Shown piece by piece: positions 1-8,498 of a stretch of DNA of 64,000 nucleotides. The notes below the pieces were generated by a model. It did no database searches, was not told the DNA's origin, and saw only the letters and a program-made list of their open reading frames with translations. How positions within the stretch are numbered: position 1 is the first letter of the stretch; each line of letters begins with the position of its first letter. Origin of the DNA: an uncultured Chloroflexota bacterium. Its GTDB lineage: Bacteria > Chloroflexota > Dehalococcoidia > Lucifugimonadales > CAJXCD01. The DNA is taken from the NCBI GenBank assembly GCA_913051545.1, contig CAJXCD010000005.1, forward strand, positions 34,549-98,548, read 5' to 3'. The position numbers were made by a program, and so were the translations under genes.

Positions 1-198
1 AAGTGTTGAATCTAATCTTTGAAACACTTTTAATGCAAAATCAATCCCGGAAAGAACTCCACTGTCTCTCGCTACAATAGTGGCCTCACCCTTTAAATCA
101 GATGCTAAAAGTAAATCTGTAGTAGGATCGCCATCCGACAGATCTTCTGCAAGAGATCTCTCGATGAGTGAATCTAGACCAAAATCTGCTAAAAACAA
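1..198 (-). CDS. nadC: Nicotinate-nucleotide pyrophosphorylase (quinolinate phosphoribosyltransferase), N-terminal part
   Basis: The reverse strand reads a typical NadC N-terminus: after a short leader come LAEDLSDGDPTTDLLL, then IVARDSGVLSGIDFALKVF, and the frame stays open to the window edge. NadC converts quinolinate and PRPP to nicotinate mononucleotide, CO2 and PPi in de novo NAD synthesis. An in-frame TAA lies just upstream and no ATG follows it. The chosen start is TTG at 198-196, preceded by GAGG about 8 nt away; TTG at 216 is the alternative. It lies directly downstream of nadA on the same strand, so nadAC is probably one operon. About 66 codons are visible and the catalytic part lies outside the window. 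Confidence 0.85.
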   Translation of the reverse strand, partial: MFLADFGLDSLIERSLAEDLSDGDPTTDLLLASDLKGEATIVARDSGVLSGIDFALKVFQRLDSTL

Positions 199-286
199 AA
201 ATCTACCCTCAACCAATGGACCGCACTGAATAGAGATTACTTAAAAATTACTACCATAGGACATATCTGCCTACATAGAACGTTAA

Positions 287-1498
287 TCATCCAGCTAAAG
301 AGAGCATCCTATCTAAAGCTACCTGAGCTTCAATAGAAGTCTTATCATCTACCTTAACCTGATTCACCACTACTCCCTCTTTCAAACCATCTAGCACCCA
401 TGCTAAGTAAGCTGGATGTATGCGGTACATAGTAGAACAAGGACATACCACCGAGTCCAAACAAAAAATGGTTTTGTCAGGGTTTTCCTTCGAAAGACGA
501 TTTACTAAACTGATTTCAGTCCCAACGGCCCATGTTGTATCGGACGGAGCTTCTTTTACAACTTTTATGATGTACTCAGTAGACCCGTTCAGGTCTGCTA
601 ATTCTACGACATCCCGTGTACACTCTGGATGGACAACTACCGTAACATCCGGGTGTTTTGCCCTGGCATCTTCTATCTGAGAAGTACTGAACCTTGTATG
701 GACAGAGCAGTGTCCCTGCCAAAGAATTACTTTCGCATCCCGAAGTGCTTGTTCAGTATGACCACCAAGGTATTTGTATGGATTCCAAACTAACATCTCA
801 TCATTGCCAATTCCTAATTTGTGAGCGGTATTCCTACCTAAATGCTGATCCGGAAGAAACAACACCCTTTGACCTCTCTTAAAAGCCCATTCGAAACTTG
901 CCGAAGCGTTGCTAGAAGTACAAACAATTCCCCCATTCCGACCACATAAAGCCTTGATAGCTGCCGTGGAGTTCATGTAGGTAATTGGTATCACTCCTCC
1001 TACACTAGATAATACTGATTCAAGTTCCTCCCAGCAATCCAAAACATCATCTGTTGAAGCCATATCTGCCATCGAGCATCCGGCTGTTATGTTAGGTAAT
1101 ATAACTTTCTGATGCGGACCACTCAAAACATCGGCTGTTTCGGCCATAAAATGCACACCGCAAAACACTATGTGCTCAGCCTTATTTTGAGTAGCAGCAA
1201 ATTGGGATAGCTTAAAAGAATCTCCACGTAAATCAGCAAACTTGATTACTTCTTCTCTCTGATAGTGGTGACCAAGAATTAGTACATTTTCACCGAGAGC
1301 TTCTTTTGAATCACTTATTCGACTTTCAAGGTCTTCTGGACTGCATTTCAAATACTCAATAGGTATTTTTTGCCATCTTACTCCCGCTTGAAATTCCTCT
1401 TCAAGCGTCTTAGCCTGAAGGTCATCATCAGTTTGACAAAATGCAGCCTGTTCTATTTCAGTTATGGGCAATATCATGGTCTTCGTATCAGAAGTCAT
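287..1498 (-). CDS. nadA: Quinolinate synthase NadA
   Basis: A 403-residue protein that condenses iminoaspartate with dihydroxyacetone phosphate to quinolinate, using a [4Fe-4S] cluster. Recognisable motifs are LGHHYQREEV near residue 75, FCGVHFMAETADVLS near 110, VVHPEC near 290, and the C-terminal DSVVCPCSTMYRIHP. These hold the conserved cysteines expected for the cluster. The length is a little above the usual 340-370 because of about 40 extra N-terminal residues. The next gene on the strand is nadC, giving consecutive pathway steps. No nadB or aspartate dehydrogenase is in the window, so the iminoaspartate source is not seen here. Confidence 0.95.
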   Translation of the reverse strand: MTSDTKTMILPITEIEQAAFCQTDDDLQAKTLEEEFQAGVRWQKIPIEYLKCSPEDLESRISDSKEALGENVLILGHHYQREEVIKFADLRGDSFKLSQFAATQNKAEHIVFCGVHFMAETADVLSGPHQKVILPNITAGCSMADMASTDDVLDCWEELESVLSSVGGVIPITYMNSTAAIKALCGRNGGIVCTSSNASASFEWAFKRGQRVLFLPDQHLGRNTAHKLGIGNDEMLVWNPYKYLGGHTEQALRDAKVILWQGHCSVHTRFSTSQIEDARAKHPDVTVVVHPECTRDVVELADLNGSTEYIIKVVKEAPSDTTWAVGTEISLVNRLSKENPDKTIFCLDSVVCPCSTMYRIHPAYLAWVLDGLKEGVVVNQVKVDDKTSIEAQVALDRMLSLAG

Positions 1499-1576
1499 TT
1501 AGATAAATATCCTGTACAAAATATATTACTAACTCTCCAAAACAACATTACCATCAGACCATATCCACTAAAACAA

Positions 1577-2848
1577 CTACGATAAACTTCCATTGAGGGA
1601 CCAGGGACTAGTTTCCTTAATTGTAACATTAACCATACTCCCTATTGTATCTTCAGGCGCATCCACATACACAAGCTTATCGCTCCTATTCCTTCCATAA
1701 ATTCTCCCGCGTTTCATACCTTCAATTAAAACTTGGGTTTCAACGTCTACATAACTGCTATTAAGTTCAGTTTGAATCTGTTCCTGCAATTCATCCACTG
1801 CTCTAAGACGATATCGCTTATCTTCATCAGAGACATCGTCTTTCATTTTGCGATCTGCTATGGTACCTTCACGAGTCGAATACGCAGCTGAGTGGACCTT
1901 ATCAAACCTAATTTCTCGAAGCATATCCAACGTTTTTTCGAATTGGGAATCAGACTCACCGCAGAATCCGACTATTAGGTCAGTGCTAATAGACACTGTT
2001 GGGATCCGATTTCGTATCTTCTCTACCAATCTGATGTAATCGTCAGAAGTATATCCTCTTCTCATATCTAACAATACTTGGTCGTCTCCAGCCTGAAAAG
2101 GAAGATTGATATTCTCACAGACTTTTTCCAATTCAGCCACCTTGTCAATGATATGATCACTCATATCATTAGGATGGGAAGTAAGGAATCTTACTCTCTG
2201 TATAGAAGTTATTTCATTGACCTCACTTAGCAAATCACCTAGGTCTGGGTTTCCAGGAAGATCATGACCATATGAATCTACATTCTGCCCTAATAATGTA
2301 ACCTCCTTAACCCCTCTATGCGATAAGAGTTCTGCCTCCCGAACAATTTCAGGAATTGGACGGCTAATTTCACGACCCCTCCTGTAAGGAATGATACAAA
2401 ATGTGCAGAATTTATCACAGCCATGAATGATAGGAATGTATGCAGTTACATTGGGACTTGCCGTTAAAGTACCTATACACCCCTCAGCGTCGATTCCTAA
2501 TCTCTCACCAATAAGATTTATAAGAGGCTCATACTGTTGGGGTCTTAAAAAAACATCCACGTACGGAAATCGTTGCTCAAGTACATCTGTCTTAGGACCA
2601 ACCATACAACCCATAAGTGCAACTATTTTCCCTGGGTTATTAACCTTAAGTGGCTTAAGAGATCCGAGTGTACCCACAACTTTATCTTCCGCACTCTGCC
2701 TAACTACACAACTATTTAAGAAAATAACATCGGCATCGTCTGGAGATGAAACAGAGGAAAGTCCCATTTGAACCAAAGCACTCTCCAATCTCTCAGAATC
2801 TGCCTTATTCATCTGGCATCCGACTGTCCAACTGTAATAGCTATTCAT
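1577..2848 (-). CDS. miaB: tRNA-2-methylthio-N6-dimethylallyladenosine synthase MiaB
   Basis: Radical-SAM methylthiotransferase that adds a 2-methylthio group to i6A37 of tRNAs reading UNN codons. The N-terminal MTTase domain shows the three cluster cysteines in TVGCQMNKADSERL, LNSCVVRQSAEDKV and LMGCMVG. The radical SAM motif is GCDKFCTFCIIPYRRGR. The C-terminal 65 residues look like a TRAM RNA-binding domain (VLIEGMKRGRIYGRNRSDK). The reading frame can be extended to 2908, but homologues begin close to the first cysteine motif, so I use the internal ATG at 2848, giving 423 aa. The CxxxC/TRAM arrangement could also fit the MtaB/RimO families; the NSYYSWTVGCQMN start and overall motif set favour MiaB. 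Confidence 0.9.
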   Translation of the reverse strand: MNSYYSWTVGCQMNKADSERLESALVQMGLSSVSSPDDADVIFLNSCVVRQSAEDKVVGTLGSLKPLKVNNPGKIVALMGCMVGPKTDVLEQRFPYVDVFLRPQQYEPLINLIGERLGIDAEGCIGTLTASPNVTAYIPIIHGCDKFCTFCIIPYRRGREISRPIPEIVREAELLSHRGVKEVTLLGQNVDSYGHDLPGNPDLGDLLSEVNEITSIQRVRFLTSHPNDMSDHIIDKVAELEKVCENINLPFQAGDDQVLLDMRRGYTSDDYIRLVEKIRNRIPTVSISTDLIVGFCGESDSQFEKTLDMLREIRFDKVHSAAYSTREGTIADRKMKDDVSDEDKRYRLRAVDELQEQIQTELNSSYVDVETQVLIEGMKRGRIYGRNRSDKLVYVDAPEDTIGSMVNVTIKETSPWSLNGSLS

Positions 2849-2935
2849 GACTCTCGATGAATTTCCTGTGATCCTTAAGCATTCAAAACAAACCGGAACA
2901 TATTTCACTAAACCCTAATAAGTATACCGAAAGAT

Positions 2936-3027
2936 TGGCGGAGGGAATGGGATTCGAACCCATGAGAGAGCTTTCACCCCCTAAGCGCTTAGCAGGCGCC
3001 CGCACTAGGCCACTATGCGATCCCTCC
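2936..3027 (-). tRNA. tRNA-Ser (anticodon GCT)
   Basis: The reverse strand folds as a class II tRNA. Acceptor arms GGAGGGA (5' end at 3027) and TCCCTCC are followed by discriminator G and an encoded CCA at 2938-2936. The anticodon stem GGCGC/GCGCT flanks the loop CTGCTAA, giving anticodon GCT (serine AGC/AGU codons). A long variable arm and the GGTTCGAATCC T-loop are present. The 92-nt length agrees with serine tRNAs. Confidence 0.95.
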
Positions 3028-3054
3028 GTTAAGTCTACCAGAATTAGGGACTTG

Positions 3055-3084
3055 AATATAACAGAGACGATCGTTCAAGTGCAA
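3055..3084 (-). promoter_or_regulatory. Sigma70-type promoter for tRNA-Ser
   Basis: On the reverse strand, TTGCAC (3084-3079) and TATATT (3060-3055) are separated by 18 nt. Predicted initiation would fall about 20 nt upstream of the tRNA 5' end. Confidence 0.5.
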
Positions 3085-3234
3085 TGAGAAATCTTCACTT
3101 TCATTATGCAATGGGATTTCAGAATAAATTATTCATATATTTAAATAGGCTAACTCACAAGCACCGAGTCGACTAAGTCCATATTGCGTAAAATCATTAT
3201 GGATTTATACTGCAGTGAATCAATAATTGCCAAC

Positions 3235-4263
3235 TCAGATCATTATCAATTTTAGTATTTTGTACAAGGTGAATGCCAAAATACCTACTATTGGAAATGT
3301 TAGTACCCAACCGTATACGATCTCCCGTGCAACTCCCCATCGGACTGCTGATATACGACGTGTGGAACCCATACCTAGAATGGATGATGTAATGACATGG
3401 GTAGTACTTACTGGAATTCCTGTACGTGATGCGAATTCTATCACTGATGCCGCTGCTGCCTCAGCAGAGAAACCGTGGGGTGATCTCATGGTAACGATAC
3501 GAACACCCAATGTGTGAATAACTCTACGTCCACCTAAGTAAGTTCCTATACCCATGACCACCCCTGAGACAATAATTACCCACATAGGCACCTCAAATGG
3601 TATACCTTTAATCTCCCAATCGTAGTAAACGCTCAGTGCTAGTGTGATGATGCCCATTGTTTTCTGAGCGTCATTAGACCCATGGCTAAACGCCATAGCA
3701 GCGGCTGTTCCGATCTGAAGTTTTCCAAATAAGGCTGACACTAGTGTAGGGGTAGCTTTTTGGAAAATCCAATATATAGCCAGCATAATAATGTATCCAA
3801 ACAAGAATCCGAGTATCGGTGAGAAAATCAGCCCAAGACCTATCTTCTGGATACCAGCTCCGACCAGTATGCCCCAGCCGGCATGAGCAATACCGGCACC
3901 CGCAACACCGGAAACCAAACTGTGGCTGCCACTTACCGGCATACCAAACCGTGTTGCAGTGAATACCCAGAGTGCCGCAGCCAGGACTCCGGCTCCTACA
4001 GTTAACATTCCAAATTCTCCAGAAAGCGCCCCTGGATCTACAACCCCTTTACCGACCGTTTTGGCAACAGCTGTACCGGTGATAGCACCAACAAAGTTCA
4101 TGATTGCCGCCATAAGCACAGCTTGAAACGGGGACATGACACGGGTGGATACTACTGTAGCAATAGCATTGGCGGCGTCGTTAAATCCGTTAGAAAGTTC
4201 AAAAACAAGGGCGATTATGATAACAAGTACGAAAAAAGTGAAAGAGGACGGATCAATTATCAT
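3235..4263 (-). CDS. pit: Inorganic phosphate transporter, Pit family
   Basis: A 342-residue polytopic membrane protein with the two signature repeats of the PiT family: SNGFNDAANAIATVV near residue 25 and SHGSNDAQKTMGIITLAL near 195. PiT proteins import metal-phosphate complexes with protons or sodium. Its ATG overlaps the stop codon of the upstream DUF47 gene by 4 nt, so the two are translationally coupled. This pairing is the common arrangement in bacteria. The shared transcript has an attenuator-like leader. Substrate could include sulfate in some relatives, but the DUF47 partner supports phosphate. Confidence 0.92.
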   Translation of the reverse strand: MIIDPSSFTFFVLVIIIALVFELSNGFNDAANAIATVVSTRVMSPFQAVLMAAIMNFVGAITGTAVAKTVGKGVVDPGALSGEFGMLTVGAGVLAAALWVFTATRFGMPVSGSHSLVSGVAGAGIAHAGWGILVGAGIQKIGLGLIFSPILGFLFGYIIMLAIYWIFQKATPTLVSALFGKLQIGTAAAMAFSHGSNDAQKTMGIITLALSVYYDWEIKGIPFEVPMWVIIVSGVVMGIGTYLGGRRVIHTLGVRIVTMRSPHGFSAEAAAASVIEFASRTGIPVSTTHVITSSILGMGSTRRISAVRWGVAREIVYGWVLTFPIVGILAFTLYKILKLIMI

Positions 4264-4895
4264 GAGTGTTTAAGTACTATTCCCTCCAACACATTAGCTG
4301 CATCTTCTGACCAGTCAGTCGCCTCTTCTAAAGTATTGTATATATCTCTCCACTTCAGAATGTTTATCACGTCACTCCCGTTGCTAAAAAGGTGCCCCAT
4401 CGCTTGACTAAGAGCTTTATCAGCTTCACTTTCTAGACGGTTAATTTCGACCGTTATTGGCAGGATATCTTTTAACCGTGATCCACTAGTCGACAGCATA
4501 CCAAGAGCCTTCTCTAGTTGAGCGGCACAGTCAACAATTATCTTGGTCAGTTTACGAGCATGCTCTGTGGAAGCTGTTATCTTATACTCAAAAATGTACT
4601 GTGCAGCCTCGTTGATAGAATCAATAACGTCATCTAACCTGCCAGCCAAAGACATTATATCTTCCCGATCAATCGGAGTAACGAACGTTCGATGGAGCGA
4701 TAGGGTGATATCGTGTATAACCTCGTCCCCAAATTCTTCAAGATCCTTGATTTCCTGAACCTTACCTTCTACGTTATCAAAGTCCTCCATAAGGTCATGA
4801 AGACAAAGAGCCACCTTTTGCATATTTAAGGTGCTTTGATGTAACAAAAAAAAGAACCTGTCCTCTTTAGGAAGAAACGACAGAGAAAATTTCAT
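4260..4895 (-). CDS. DUF47 (PhoU-like) protein, partner of Pit transporter
   Basis: A 211-residue all-helical protein of the DUF47/PhoU-related family. Recognisable patterns are an N-terminal MKFSLSFLPKEDRFF and a central IHDITLSLHRTFVTPIDREDI, which resembles the metal-binding helix of this family. These proteins are encoded beside Pit transporters and are thought to restrain their activity. The start is well set by GGAGGGT at 4907-4901, 5 nt before the ATG. It is first in a two-gene operon with pit and is preceded by a terminator hairpin whose U-tract runs into the ribosome-binding site. Confidence 0.88.
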   Translation of the reverse strand: MKFSLSFLPKEDRFFFLLHQSTLNMQKVALCLHDLMEDFDNVEGKVQEIKDLEEFGDEVIHDITLSLHRTFVTPIDREDIMSLAGRLDDVIDSINEAAQYIFEYKITASTEHARKLTKIIVDCAAQLEKALGMLSTSGSRLKDILPITVEINRLESEADKALSQAMGHLFSNGSDVINILKWRDIYNTLEEATDWSEDAANVLEGIVLKHS

Positions 4896-4908
4896 TAACT
4901 ACCCTCCG

Positions 4909-4947
4909 AAAAAAAACAAAAAAAAATCTCCGTCAGGTCGACGGAGA
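4909..4947 (-). terminator. Intrinsic terminator / leader attenuator before DUF47-pit
   Basis: On the reverse strand an 8-bp perfect stem (TCTCCGTC / GACGGAGA, 4947-4927, loop of 5) is followed by a tract of 17 T interrupted once by G (4926-4909). The Shine-Dalgarno GGAGGGT comes immediately afterwards. A consensus promoter lies upstream of it (5049-5020), so the hairpin sits in the operon's own leader rather than only ending moaDE transcription. Confidence 0.75.
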
Positions 4948-5019
4948 CTACGGTTTCGAACAAAATTCAGTGTCAATTCAGTAAACTTTTCAATCCTGTA
5001 TTCTAAAACCTCCGGCGAG

Positions 5020-5049
5020 ATTATAACCCTTCAAAAAAGTCTGTGTCAA
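5020..5049 (-). promoter_or_regulatory. Consensus sigma70 promoter of DUF47-pit operon
   Basis: Perfect TTGACA (5049-5044) and perfect TATAAT (5025-5020) on the reverse strand, separated by 18 nt. A start site near 5013 would give a leader of about 120 nt before the DUF47 ATG, containing the terminator hairpin. Confidence 0.8.
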
Positions 5050-5110
5050 GGGCCTATTTATCAGAAATAAATCGTACTTTCTATGACTTATTCGTCCAGC
5101 TTATTAATGC

Positions 5111-5536
5111 TTACGAATGAGTAGATGAAAATTCACTGCCCACCCAAACTTCACCATCTTCGAAATACTCTTTCTTCCATATGGGAACAGTCTCCTTAAT
5201 ACGATCAACAGCATACTGGCACGCCAGAAATGCATCCTTACGGTGGGGTGTAGAAACAGCAACTATAAGACTCGCTTCACCAATCTCCAGTTTTCCAATC
5301 CTATGAACTATGGCAATGTTTTCTACGGACCATCGTTGGCGAATTTCCAGAACAACTTCAGATAGCTTATTGTCAGCCATTGGACGATAAGCCTCATATT
5401 CAAGGTGAAGAACTTTCCTTCCTTCCGTAACATTACGAGTAGTTCCAAGAAAAACCGCTACAGCACCATTTGAATCCCTTCTTACACACGATATCACCCT
5501 GTCATGATCAATCTTATCTGGGGTAATTTCGATCAT
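5111..5536 (-). CDS. moaE: Molybdopterin synthase catalytic subunit MoaE
   Basis: A 141-residue protein matching MoaE throughout: GAVAVFLGTTRNVTEGR near residue 25, LEYEAYRPMADNKL, IVHRIGKLEIGEASLIVAV, STPHRKDAFLACQYAVDR and a C-terminal PIWKKEYFEDGEVWVG that carries the catalytic lysines. With MoaD it converts cyclic pyranopterin monophosphate to molybdopterin. Its ATG overlaps the moaD stop codon (ATGA). No other moa genes and no evident molybdoenzyme lie in this window. ActB1 resembles molybdoenzymes but that family is described as lacking the cofactor. Confidence 0.93.
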   Translation of the reverse strand: MIEITPDKIDHDRVISCVRRDSNGAVAVFLGTTRNVTEGRKVLHLEYEAYRPMADNKLSEVVLEIRQRWSVENIAIVHRIGKLEIGEASLIVAVSTPHRKDAFLACQYAVDRIKETVPIWKKEYFEDGEVWVGSEFSSTHS

Positions 5537-5787
5537 TTGCTTCCCCCACTAACCGGCGGTATTAATGCAACTTCATCACCCTCCGTCAGGCAATAGGTAT
5601 GGTCCACATACTCGTAATTAACTGCAATCACTAATTTCCCAGGGGCACTCGTCAATAGAGGATACCTACCTGATAATTTGATTATTAAATCCGATACAGA
5701 TGAACCTTCTGGCATCTCCATTAATACTGTGGATTTGCCAACCAGATCTCTATAGCTTGCGAATAGACGAACTGAAAAACAAGACAA
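5533..5787 (-). CDS. moaD: Molybdopterin synthase sulfur carrier subunit MoaD
   Basis: An 84-residue beta-grasp (ubiquitin-like) protein with FASYRDLVGKSTVLMEMP, NYEYVDHTYCLTEGDEVAL and the terminal PPVSGG of MoaD. The start is TTG at 5787, preceded by AAGG about 7 nt away; no in-frame ATG is available. Normally the protein ends in Gly-Gly, which is adenylated and thiocarboxylated. Here two extra residues (Ser-Lys) follow the Gly-Gly before the stop, created by the overlap with the moaE start. They would have to be removed, or tolerated, for sulfur transfer. Confidence 0.85.
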   Translation of the reverse strand: MSCFSVRLFASYRDLVGKSTVLMEMPEGSSVSDLIIKLSGRYPLLTSAPGKLVIAVNYEYVDHTYCLTEGDEVALIPPVSGGSK

Positions 5788-5837
5788 CTCATCACCTTAC
5801 GGGGAATTCCTTCCGAATGTAGAATGATTACGAGGCG

Positions 5838-5846
5838 ATTATAGCA
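5838..5846 (-). promoter_or_regulatory. Extended -10 promoter candidate for moaDE
   Basis: TGCTATAAT on the reverse strand (5846-5838), a consensus extended -10, about 50 nt upstream of the moaD TTG. No good -35 at normal spacing. Confidence 0.45.
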
Positions 5847-5965
5847 TGATCAATGGTATCTCTATAACAACGGAACTTTAGCAAAACCTTAGGGAAATTA
5901 GCGACCTTAATTATAGAAAGGCATGATTGATCTCACAATCCATCTAGAGGATTCCACCTATTGTG

Positions 5966-5971
5966 TATAAT
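5966..5971 (+). promoter_or_regulatory. -10 element candidate for acetyl-CoA synthetase
   Basis: TATAAT at 5966-5971, about 110 nt before the acs ATG in the divergent 295-nt gap with moaD. A recognisable -35 was not found at 16-18 nt. Confidence 0.35.
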
Positions 5972-6082
5972 GGTTCGTAATTTTAAGCAGTGCTGAATTA
6001 GCTAAATTTCACGATCATTAAAAACGAAATTTAGATTTGAGTATATCGAGGAGAAAATCAGTATTCAGAAAGGTGACGGAAT

Positions 6083-8191
6083 ATGGCAAACCAAAATGAT
6101 AAAACAGATGTAAGTGAAGGCCAAATAGCTGCGCACTGGAAAGAAGAAGAATTCATATTTCCAACTACAGGATTTGTCGGTCAGGCAAACATGGCAGACC
6201 CAAACGTATTTGAACGTTTCGGTGAAGATAATTACCCAGAATGCTTCAGAGAGTATGCAGATTTGTTAAGTTGGGACCAATACTGGCACACAACTCTGGA
6301 TTCGTCCAACCCTCCTTTCTTCAACTGGTTCGTAGGAGGGAAACTAAATGCTTCTTACAACTGTGTTGATCGGCATTTAGAAAAAAATGGTAACAAAGTT
6401 GCCTTCACCTGGGTATCGGAAATTGAGGAAGAACCTGACCGTGTAATCTCTTATCGGGAATTGTGGGTAATGGTGAACGAATTTGCCGCTTTACTCAAGG
6501 ATTTTGCCGGCGTGAAAACTGGCGATAGAGTCACCTTACATATGCCAATGGTGCCTGAACTCCCAGTAACTATGCTGGCGCTAGCTAGGCTAGGTGTAAC
6601 TCACTCCCAAGTTTTCGGAGGTTTTAGCGGATCAGCCTGCGGGGATCGTATAGTTGATTCTGAAAGTCATATCTTGATAACGTCAGATGCCTATTATCGT
6701 AGCGGCACTTTGCTAGATCACAAAAGCAAGGCTGATGAAGCAGTAGAGCAAGCAAAAAAGGGAGGAATTGAAGTTAAAAAAGTACTGGTTTGGCAACGCT
6801 ATCCCGGGAAATCATCGACCTCCACAGCTATGAAAAATAGCCGAGATTACTATGTAAATGACATTATAGGTAAATATAGAGGACACCGAGTCGAACCAAT
6901 CTCTCTCCCTGCAGACCATCCACTATTTCTTATGTACACGAGTGGAACAACAGCTAAGCCTAAAGGGTGCCAGCATAGTACAGGAGGATACCTCGCTTAT
7001 GTGACTGGAACAACACAATATTACCAAGACATACGCCCAGAAGACGTATACTGGTGCATGGCTGATATCGGATGGATTACAGGGCACTCCTATATAGTCT
7101 ATGGGCCTCTTTCCGTAGGGGCAAGTAGCGTACTTTTTGAAGGAGTACCTAATTATCCAGATCCCGGTAGACCTTGGAGAATTGCCGAGCGTCTGGGGGT
7201 AAACATTTTTCATACTGCACCTACAACTATAAGAATGCTTAGAAAAGCTGGGCCTGATGAGCCAGCAAAATATGACTACAACTTCAAACATATGACGACA
7301 GTCGGAGAACCTATAGAACCCGAGGTGTGGCGCTGGTATTACGATGTAGTCGGCAAAGGAAAAGCAGCCGTCGTGGACACCTATTGGCAAACTGAAACTG
7401 GAGGATTTATAGGAACAACTTTACCCGCCCTAGAACCTATGAAACCCGGAAGTTGCGGGCCGGGTGCCCTAGGAATTGTACCCGTAATTCTTGATGACGA
7501 TGGTAACAAAATTGAGCCAGGGTCGGGCAAAGCAGGTAATGTCTGCATGAGCAATCCATGGCCAGGCAGAATGCAAACTATTTATGGAGATCCTGATCGA
7601 TTTGTTGACACTTACTATGGTAAGTATGCAAAGAAAGATAGCAAGAAATGGGAAGACTGGCCGTACGTGACTGGTGACGGAGGAACCCAAGGAGAAGATG
7701 GATACATTCGAGTCGTCGGAAGAGTAGATGATGTCATCAATGTCGCCGGGCATCGACTCGGCACTAAAGAGTTAGAATCTGCTGCACTAACAGTTAGTGA
7801 AATTGGTGAGGCAGCAGCAGTACCTGCATTCGACGAACTAAAAGGCAGAGTTCCAGAACTGTACGTATCACTGAAACCAGGTGTAGATTCATCTGAAATA
7901 GAATCTCTTGTAAAAGGAGCAATCTCTACAATTATAGGACCTATAGCACGCCCATCAGAAGTATGGATAACATCAGATTTGCCAAAAACAAGGTCTGGTA
8001 AAATAATGAGACGAGTTATTGCTTCGATATCAAATTTTGTAGACGTGGGTGACGTAACTACACTCGCCAACCCCGAAGTAGTTGAAGAGATCAAAGAACA
8101 TGTACAAAGTGCAAAATTTAAATCAGGAAATGTACCCAAGGATTTACCTGAATCTATGAAAAAAGAGATCGAGCGGTTCGGGGAAGATTAA
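6083..8191 (+). CDS. acs: Acetyl-CoA synthetase (AMP-forming)
   Basis: A 702-residue ANL-superfamily enzyme that activates acetate to acetyl-CoA through acetyl-AMP. The ATP-binding P-loop MYTSGTTAKPKG is near residue 283. DTYWQTETGG near 431 includes the Trp that restricts the acyl pocket to acetate-sized substrates in Acs. VTGDGGTQGEDGYIRVVGRVDD follows. The adenylation lysine lies in LPKTRSGKIMRR near 635, which is also the site regulated by acetylation in Acs. AGGTGACGGAAT precedes the ATG. Propionate is a possible alternative substrate. It stands alone in the forward direction, and citrate synthase elsewhere in the window would use its product. Confidence 0.92.
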   Translation: MANQNDKTDVSEGQIAAHWKEEEFIFPTTGFVGQANMADPNVFERFGEDNYPECFREYADLLSWDQYWHTTLDSSNPPFFNWFVGGKLNASYNCVDRHLEKNGNKVAFTWVSEIEEEPDRVISYRELWVMVNEFAALLKDFAGVKTGDRVTLHMPMVPELPVTMLALARLGVTHSQVFGGFSGSACGDRIVDSESHILITSDAYYRSGTLLDHKSKADEAVEQAKKGGIEVKKVLVWQRYPGKSSTSTAMKNSRDYYVNDIIGKYRGHRVEPISLPADHPLFLMYTSGTTAKPKGCQHSTGGYLAYVTGTTQYYQDIRPEDVYWCMADIGWITGHSYIVYGPLSVGASSVLFEGVPNYPDPGRPWRIAERLGVNIFHTAPTTIRMLRKAGPDEPAKYDYNFKHMTTVGEPIEPEVWRWYYDVVGKGKAAVVDTYWQTETGGFIGTTLPALEPMKPGSCGPGALGIVPVILDDDGNKIEPGSGKAGNVCMSNPWPGRMQTIYGDPDRFVDTYYGKYAKKDSKKWEDWPYVTGDGGTQGEDGYIRVVGRVDDVINVAGHRLGTKELESAALTVSEIGEAAAVPAFDELKGRVPELYVSLKPGVDSSEIESLVKGAISTIIGPIARPSEVWITSDLPKTRSGKIMRRVIASISNFVDVGDVTTLANPEVVEEIKEHVQSAKFKSGNVPKDLPESMKKEIERFGED

Positions 8192-8498
8192 AGGGATAGA
8201 CTTAATAATACCAGCGTCTATTGTAATTTAGGCAATGTACATTCTGTGTAGCCCTGGCATCTGATCTGAATGGATAATTAAAACAAATTCCATCTTGTTT
8301 CGGACTAGATGTTAAATAGGATTTGTGTTGTCGTCTAAACCCAAAACAATATCCTGACCTAATTGTAGCAATGATAACTTTAATCCTAATTCTAATTTTG
8401 TATCTATAACCATTTTGCTTAAAAGAATCCCATTGACGCAACAAATATTTAAAGCCACGTGAATTATATATTGAACCATCTGATTTAAGGTGAATAAA
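8192..8498 (+). other. 307-nt gap without a supportable gene
   Basis: Strongly AT-rich stretch with short imperfect repeats of the type CTAATTCTAATTTTG. A reverse-strand frame of 124 codons (8576-8202) crosses it, but it overlaps the start of the next gene, has odd composition (Arg-Ile-Arg-Ile-Arg-Ile-Lys) and matches nothing I recognise. No clear promoter, terminator or RNA gene seen. Confidence 0.4.

Noticed and set aside
3227..3517. 96-codon forward frame over the pit 3' end
   Set aside because: Shadow of the conserved Pit coding sequence on the other strand.
7615..8139. 174-codon reverse frame inside acs (also 6923-7390)
   Set aside because: Antisense to a strongly conserved enzyme, with no family pattern and Ser/Thr/Pro-rich composition typical of shadow frames.
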